In this document: positions 11,711 to 12,785 of the stretch, one piece after another
Position numbering within the stretch: the first letter of the stretch is position 1
Layout of the letters: every line of letters begins with the position of its first letter
NCBI GenBank assembly: GCA_017551645.1
Contig: JAFZLE010000294.1
Span: 1-12,785 of the forward strand
Direction of reading: 5' to 3'
Length of the DNA: 12,785 nucleotides
DNA from: Clostridia bacterium
GTDB taxonomy: Bacteria > Bacillota > Clostridia > Christensenellales > Aristaeellaceae
Position numbers and translations under genes: made by a program
The notes under the pieces: model-generated
Seen by the model: the letters and a program-made list of their open reading frames with translations, nothing else
Databases searched by the model: none
What the model was told of the DNA's origin: nothing

Positions 11711-12775
11711 ATGTTATCTTTCGCTAAGCTTAGGCAGGCAGTGGATATGCTCGCGCCGGCGCACATGCCCATGGGCGACGTAAGGGTATGGGAGGACGGG
11801 CGTGAAGTATTCTCTTACCATACCGGATTCCGCGACGCGGACAGGCGCGTCCAGATCACCGGGGAGGAGATCTATCCCGCCTATTCCATGACCAAACTGC
11901 TCACCGCCGCGCTACTGCTTCAGGCGCTGGACGAGGGCATAGTGCGGCTAAACGACCGCCTGGCGGATTACATACCCGAATTCGGAGAAATGAGCGTGCG
12001 AGAGATAGACGGCAGGCAGGTTTCCGTAAGAAAAAGCCGTACGCCCATAACCCTTCTGCACCTTATCACAATGACCGCAGGGCTGAATTACGACCTGAAT
12101 CTGCTTAAAAAGCTGCCCACGGTCGCGAGCGTCAGCCAATTGGCGGCGCATCCCCTGTCCTTTGAGCCGGGCAGCCACTGGCAGTACAGCCTGTGCCACG
12201 ATGTGCTTGGCGCGGTGCTGGAGCTCGCTTACGGAAAGAAGCTGCGGGACCTGTTCAGAGAAAGGTTCTTCGCTCCCCTGGGGATGGGGCACAGCTGCCT
12301 TCTGGGCGAACTAAAGGACCTGTCCCCTCTCACGCCCCAGTTTAAGGCCGCAAAGGGCGGCTACGTCCCATGTGCGACCAACACCGGTTTTACTCCCTGC
12401 CCCGAATCCGATTCCGGCGGCGCAGGGCTGGTGTGCACAGCGGGAGACTACGCGCTGTTTTTGGACGCTTTCGCATCCGGCAGGCTCGTGAATGGGAGCA
12501 TCGTCCCGCTGCTTGAACAATACGCCCTGACCGGCGCCCAGGCTGCCGACGTATCCTGGCCGCAGCTCAAAGGCTACAGCTACACTCTGGGCATGCGCAT
12601 TCCCGCCGAAAGCGGCGTATACGACTTTGGCTGGGGCGGCGCCGCGGGAGCGTACGCGCTCATGGACTTTGACAGAAAGACCAGCCTCACATTCTTTACC
12701 AATCTGCTGGGGGGAGACGAGGTGCTCTGCCATTTCTCCCTGCGGGATGCGCTGTATGAATGCCTGAAAAACTGA
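11711..12775 (+). CDS. Serine hydrolase of the beta-lactamase (class C/PBP-like) family
   Basis: The 354-residue product has the beta-lactamase fold. The nucleophile is S59 in SMTK (59-62), the second motif Y159-S-L in WQYSLCHDVLG, and the third-motif region GWGGAAG (307-313) replaces the KTG of true beta-lactamases. Those replacements are usual in the family's esterases and peptidases, so antibiotic resistance is not implied. No signal peptide or membrane segment is present, so it is expected in the cytoplasm. LLHLITMTAGL at 115-125 is another family hallmark. The start is one base after the phosphatase stop, indicating strong coupling. The substrate is unknown; esterase, amidase or D-aminopeptidase activity are all possible. 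The frame is complete, ending 10 bases before the window edge. Confidence 0.9.
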   Translation: MLSFAKLRQAVDMLAPAHMPMGDVRVWEDGREVFSYHTGFRDADRRVQITGEEIYPAYSMTKLLTAALLLQALDEGIVRLNDRLADYIPEFGEMSVREIDGRQVSVRKSRTPITLLHLITMTAGLNYDLNLLKKLPTVASVSQLAAHPLSFEPGSHWQYSLCHDVLGAVLELAYGKKLRDLFRERFFAPLGMGHSCLLGELKDLSPLTPQFKAAKGGYVPCATNTGFTPCPESDSGGAGLVCTAGDYALFLDAFASGRLVNGSIVPLLEQYALTGAQAADVSWPQLKGYSYTLGMRIPAESGVYDFGWGGAAGAYALMDFDRKTSLTFFTNLLGGDEVLCHFSLRDALYECLKN

Positions 12776-12785
12776 ATGCTGTCCG

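Noticed and set aside
11711..12775. Antibiotic-resistance beta-lactamase
   Set aside because: No signal peptide, no YxN and no KTG; the protein fits the broad esterase/peptidase branch of the fold.
1..12785. Defence system, CRISPR, prophage or insertion sequence
   Set aside because: No nuclease, recombinase, transposase, phage or array-like repeat is visible; all genes fit metabolic, transport or regulatory families.

Overview
The window looks like a chromosomal segment of a moderately high-GC gut-type Firmicute, probably a Clostridia or Christensenellales relative. The evidence is the strong AGGAGG-type ribosome binding sites, consensus TTGACA/TATAAT promoters with 17-18 nt spacers, intrinsic terminators, a CUT1 sugar importer without its own ATPase, and a C-terminal glyceraldehyde-3-phosphate dehydrogenase fragment of Gram-positive type. 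This is an inference; no rRNA, tRNA or taxonomic marker beyond that fragment is present. I saw no mobile element, CRISPR array or phage gene.

Layout. (1) 1-479: about 100 bases that I cannot assign run into the last 32 codons of a GAPDH gene, then an intrinsic terminator and a strong promoter. (2) 480-3646, plus strand: a carbohydrate ABC importer made of a secreted solute-binding protein and two CUT1 permeases. A very stable hairpin lies between the binding protein and the first permease. (3) 3659-3696: a terminator that works in both directions between convergent units. (4) 9101-3718, minus strand: a cation diffusion facilitator (CDF) metal exporter, a cytoplasmic GH3 glycosidase with an inserted PA14 domain, and a GH2 beta-glucuronidase with all the hallmark residues. 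(5) 9102-9386: a divergent control region. On the minus strand, a perfect promoter is followed by a four-way-junction RNA and an overlapping terminator, which I read as a NiCo (czcD)-type metal riboswitch for the exporter. On the plus strand, a perfect promoter is woven with direct repeats and a palindrome. (6) 9387-10296, plus strand: a small helical protein of unknown function translationally overlapping an ArsR-type repressor fused to a DUF2087 domain. (7) 10450-12775, plus strand: a small P-loop protein, a PHP-type histidinol-phosphatase-like enzyme and a serine beta-lactamase-family hydrolase, tightly spaced.

How they work together (inference): the importer, GH3 and GH2 enzymes form a plausible pathway that takes up glucuronide- or glucoside-containing oligosaccharides or conjugates and hydrolyses them inside the cell, since neither glycosidase has a signal peptide. 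The exporter shares the direction of the two glycosidase genes and is 36 bases from the first of them, with no obvious terminator between, so metal-controlled read-through into the glycosidases is possible. The ArsR-DUF2087 pair appears self-regulated. No defence or otherwise wholly new system was recognised; the most unusual features are the regulatory architecture at 9102-9386 and the uncharacterised helical partner of the repressor.
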